Assembly (NCBI GenBank): GCA_030044035.1 | Contig: JASHWN010000213.1 | Coordinates: forward strand, 1-5,753 | Origin: Xanthobacteraceae bacterium | GTDB taxonomy: Bacteria; Pseudomonadota; Alphaproteobacteria; Rhizobiales; Xanthobacteraceae | DNA: 5,753 nucleotides | Direction: 5' to 3' | In this document: positions 5,399 to 5,753 of the stretch, in pieces | Numbering within the stretch: the first letter of the stretch is position 1 | Layout of the letters: each line of letters opens with the position of its first letter | Notes under the pieces: model-generated | Databases searched by the model: none | What the model was told of the DNA's origin: nothing | Seen by the model: only the letters and a program-made list of their open reading frames with translations | Translations under genes and position numbers: made by a program

Positions 5399-5479
5399 GT
5401 CCCGGATCAGCGGTGCACCTGCCATAGCGCGTCGCAGACGCGCGTAAACGCGCTTATGGCGCTGCACCGCATCCGGGAC
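5399..5479. repeat. Palindromic element B, nadE-porin gap (81 bp)
   Basis: GTCCCGGAT (5399-5407) pairs exactly with ATCCGGGAC (5471-5479), GCGGTGCA (5410-5417) with TGCACCGC (5463-5470), and GCCATA plus GCGCGT (5421-5432) with ACGCGC and TATGGC (5448-5460) around one bulge. About 29 base pairs form one long hairpin. A second ACGCGCG at 5438-5444 could pair alternatively with GCGCGT. It lies 21 nt past the porin stop in that gene's direction, a position suited to 3'-end protection or attenuation. The stretch between elements A and B (5373-5398) is unpaired and shows no clear promoter. Confidence 0.85.
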
Positions 5480-5500
5480 ACAACGATTCTATACGCGGGC

Positions 5501-5753
5501 TCAGAACTTGAAAGCACCGCCGAGGCGGACCGAGTTGACGTTGATCGGCGTGTTCGCCACCGGCTGGAATTGTACGTATTCGTACTCGCCGCGCAGGAAA
5601 AAGTGCCGGGTCACCCCAACGTCCAGGCCGGCGCCGACCGCATAGCCCAACAGCCACTCCGAACTTTTGCCGGCGCTGCCGGGAAAGACGAAGGTCGCGG
5701 CCTGCGGCGTGCCCGGGTTTTGCACCACGGTGGTGGTTTCGGTGATGTTGAGA
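5501..5753 (-). CDS. Outer-membrane beta-barrel (porin-family, Omp25-like) protein, C-terminal fragment
   Basis: Reading is open from the right window edge to a stop at 5501-5503, showing the last 83 residues; the true start is outside. The fragment has the tail of a small 8-strand barrel: a loop ending SAGKSSEW, then LLGYAVGAGLDVGVTRH (strand plus periplasmic turn), FFLRGEYEYVQFQ (penultimate strand with alternating aromatic residues), a short polar loop, and the last strand INVNSVRLGGAFKF. The terminal Phe in an alternating hydrophobic strand is the usual BAM recognition signal. Trp-x-x-GYAVGAGLD and the RGEYEYV strand are typical of Rhizobiales outer-membrane proteins of the Omp25/Omp31 type. 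A GTG at 5728 could be mistaken for a start but sits inside a continuous frame (preceded by ITETTT), giving an implausibly short product. Probably structural or a general barrel rather than a true diffusion porin. Confidence 0.85.
   Translation of the reverse strand, partial: LNITETTTVVQNPGTPQAATFVFPGSAGKSSEWLLGYAVGAGLDVGVTRHFFLRGEYEYVQFQPVANTPINVNSVRLGGAFKF

Noticed and set aside
5276..5467. A 63-codon minus-strand frame between nadE and the porin-like gene
   Set aside because: It is made almost wholly of palindromes A and B and has no ribosome site; it is a typical repeat-derived artefact.

Overview
The window is GC-rich chromosomal DNA whose gene content and intergenic repeats point to an alphaproteobacterium of the Hyphomicrobiales, most likely the Bradyrhizobium/Rhodopseudomonas neighbourhood. 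The pointers are a DUF2865-type secreted cysteine-rich protein, an Omp25-like porin-family barrel, a glutamine-dependent NAD+ synthase of about 585 residues, and several rhizobial-type palindromic intergenic elements. The placement rests on remembered family features, not on a search.

Layout, left to right: (1) a DoxX-family membrane protein on the minus strand, cut by the left edge; (2) a 148-bp divergent intergenic region; (3) a MarR-family regulator on plus; (4) a REP-like hairpin; (5) maiA, a zeta-class GST / maleylacetoacetate isomerase, on plus, whose best start is a GTG four codons inside the longest ORF; (6) a long hairpin built of degenerate 7-bp repeats; (7) a secreted DUF2865-like protein on plus, with a PYPAQQ repeat linker; (8) a 145-bp compound palindrome between convergent genes; (9) nadE on minus; (10) two adjacent palindromes; (11) the C-terminal end of an outer-membrane beta-barrel protein on minus, cut by the right edge.

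The genes do not form one pathway. The tightest functional group is DoxX / MarR / maiA. MarR regulators beside DoxX-like genes are known from electrophile and quinone responses in Bacillus, and maiA acts in tyrosine/homogentisate catabolism, so a small aromatic-compound or electrophile-responsive locus is a fair hypothesis. hmgA and fahA are not visible here. DUF2865, nadE and the porin look like separate transcription units.

The most distinctive property is that every visible intergenic region except the DoxX-MarR promoter gap contains a large imperfect palindrome: five hairpins of at least four unrelated sequence types in 5.7 kb. I see no tRNA, rRNA, CRISPR, IS transposase or phage gene, and no convincing new multi-gene system.
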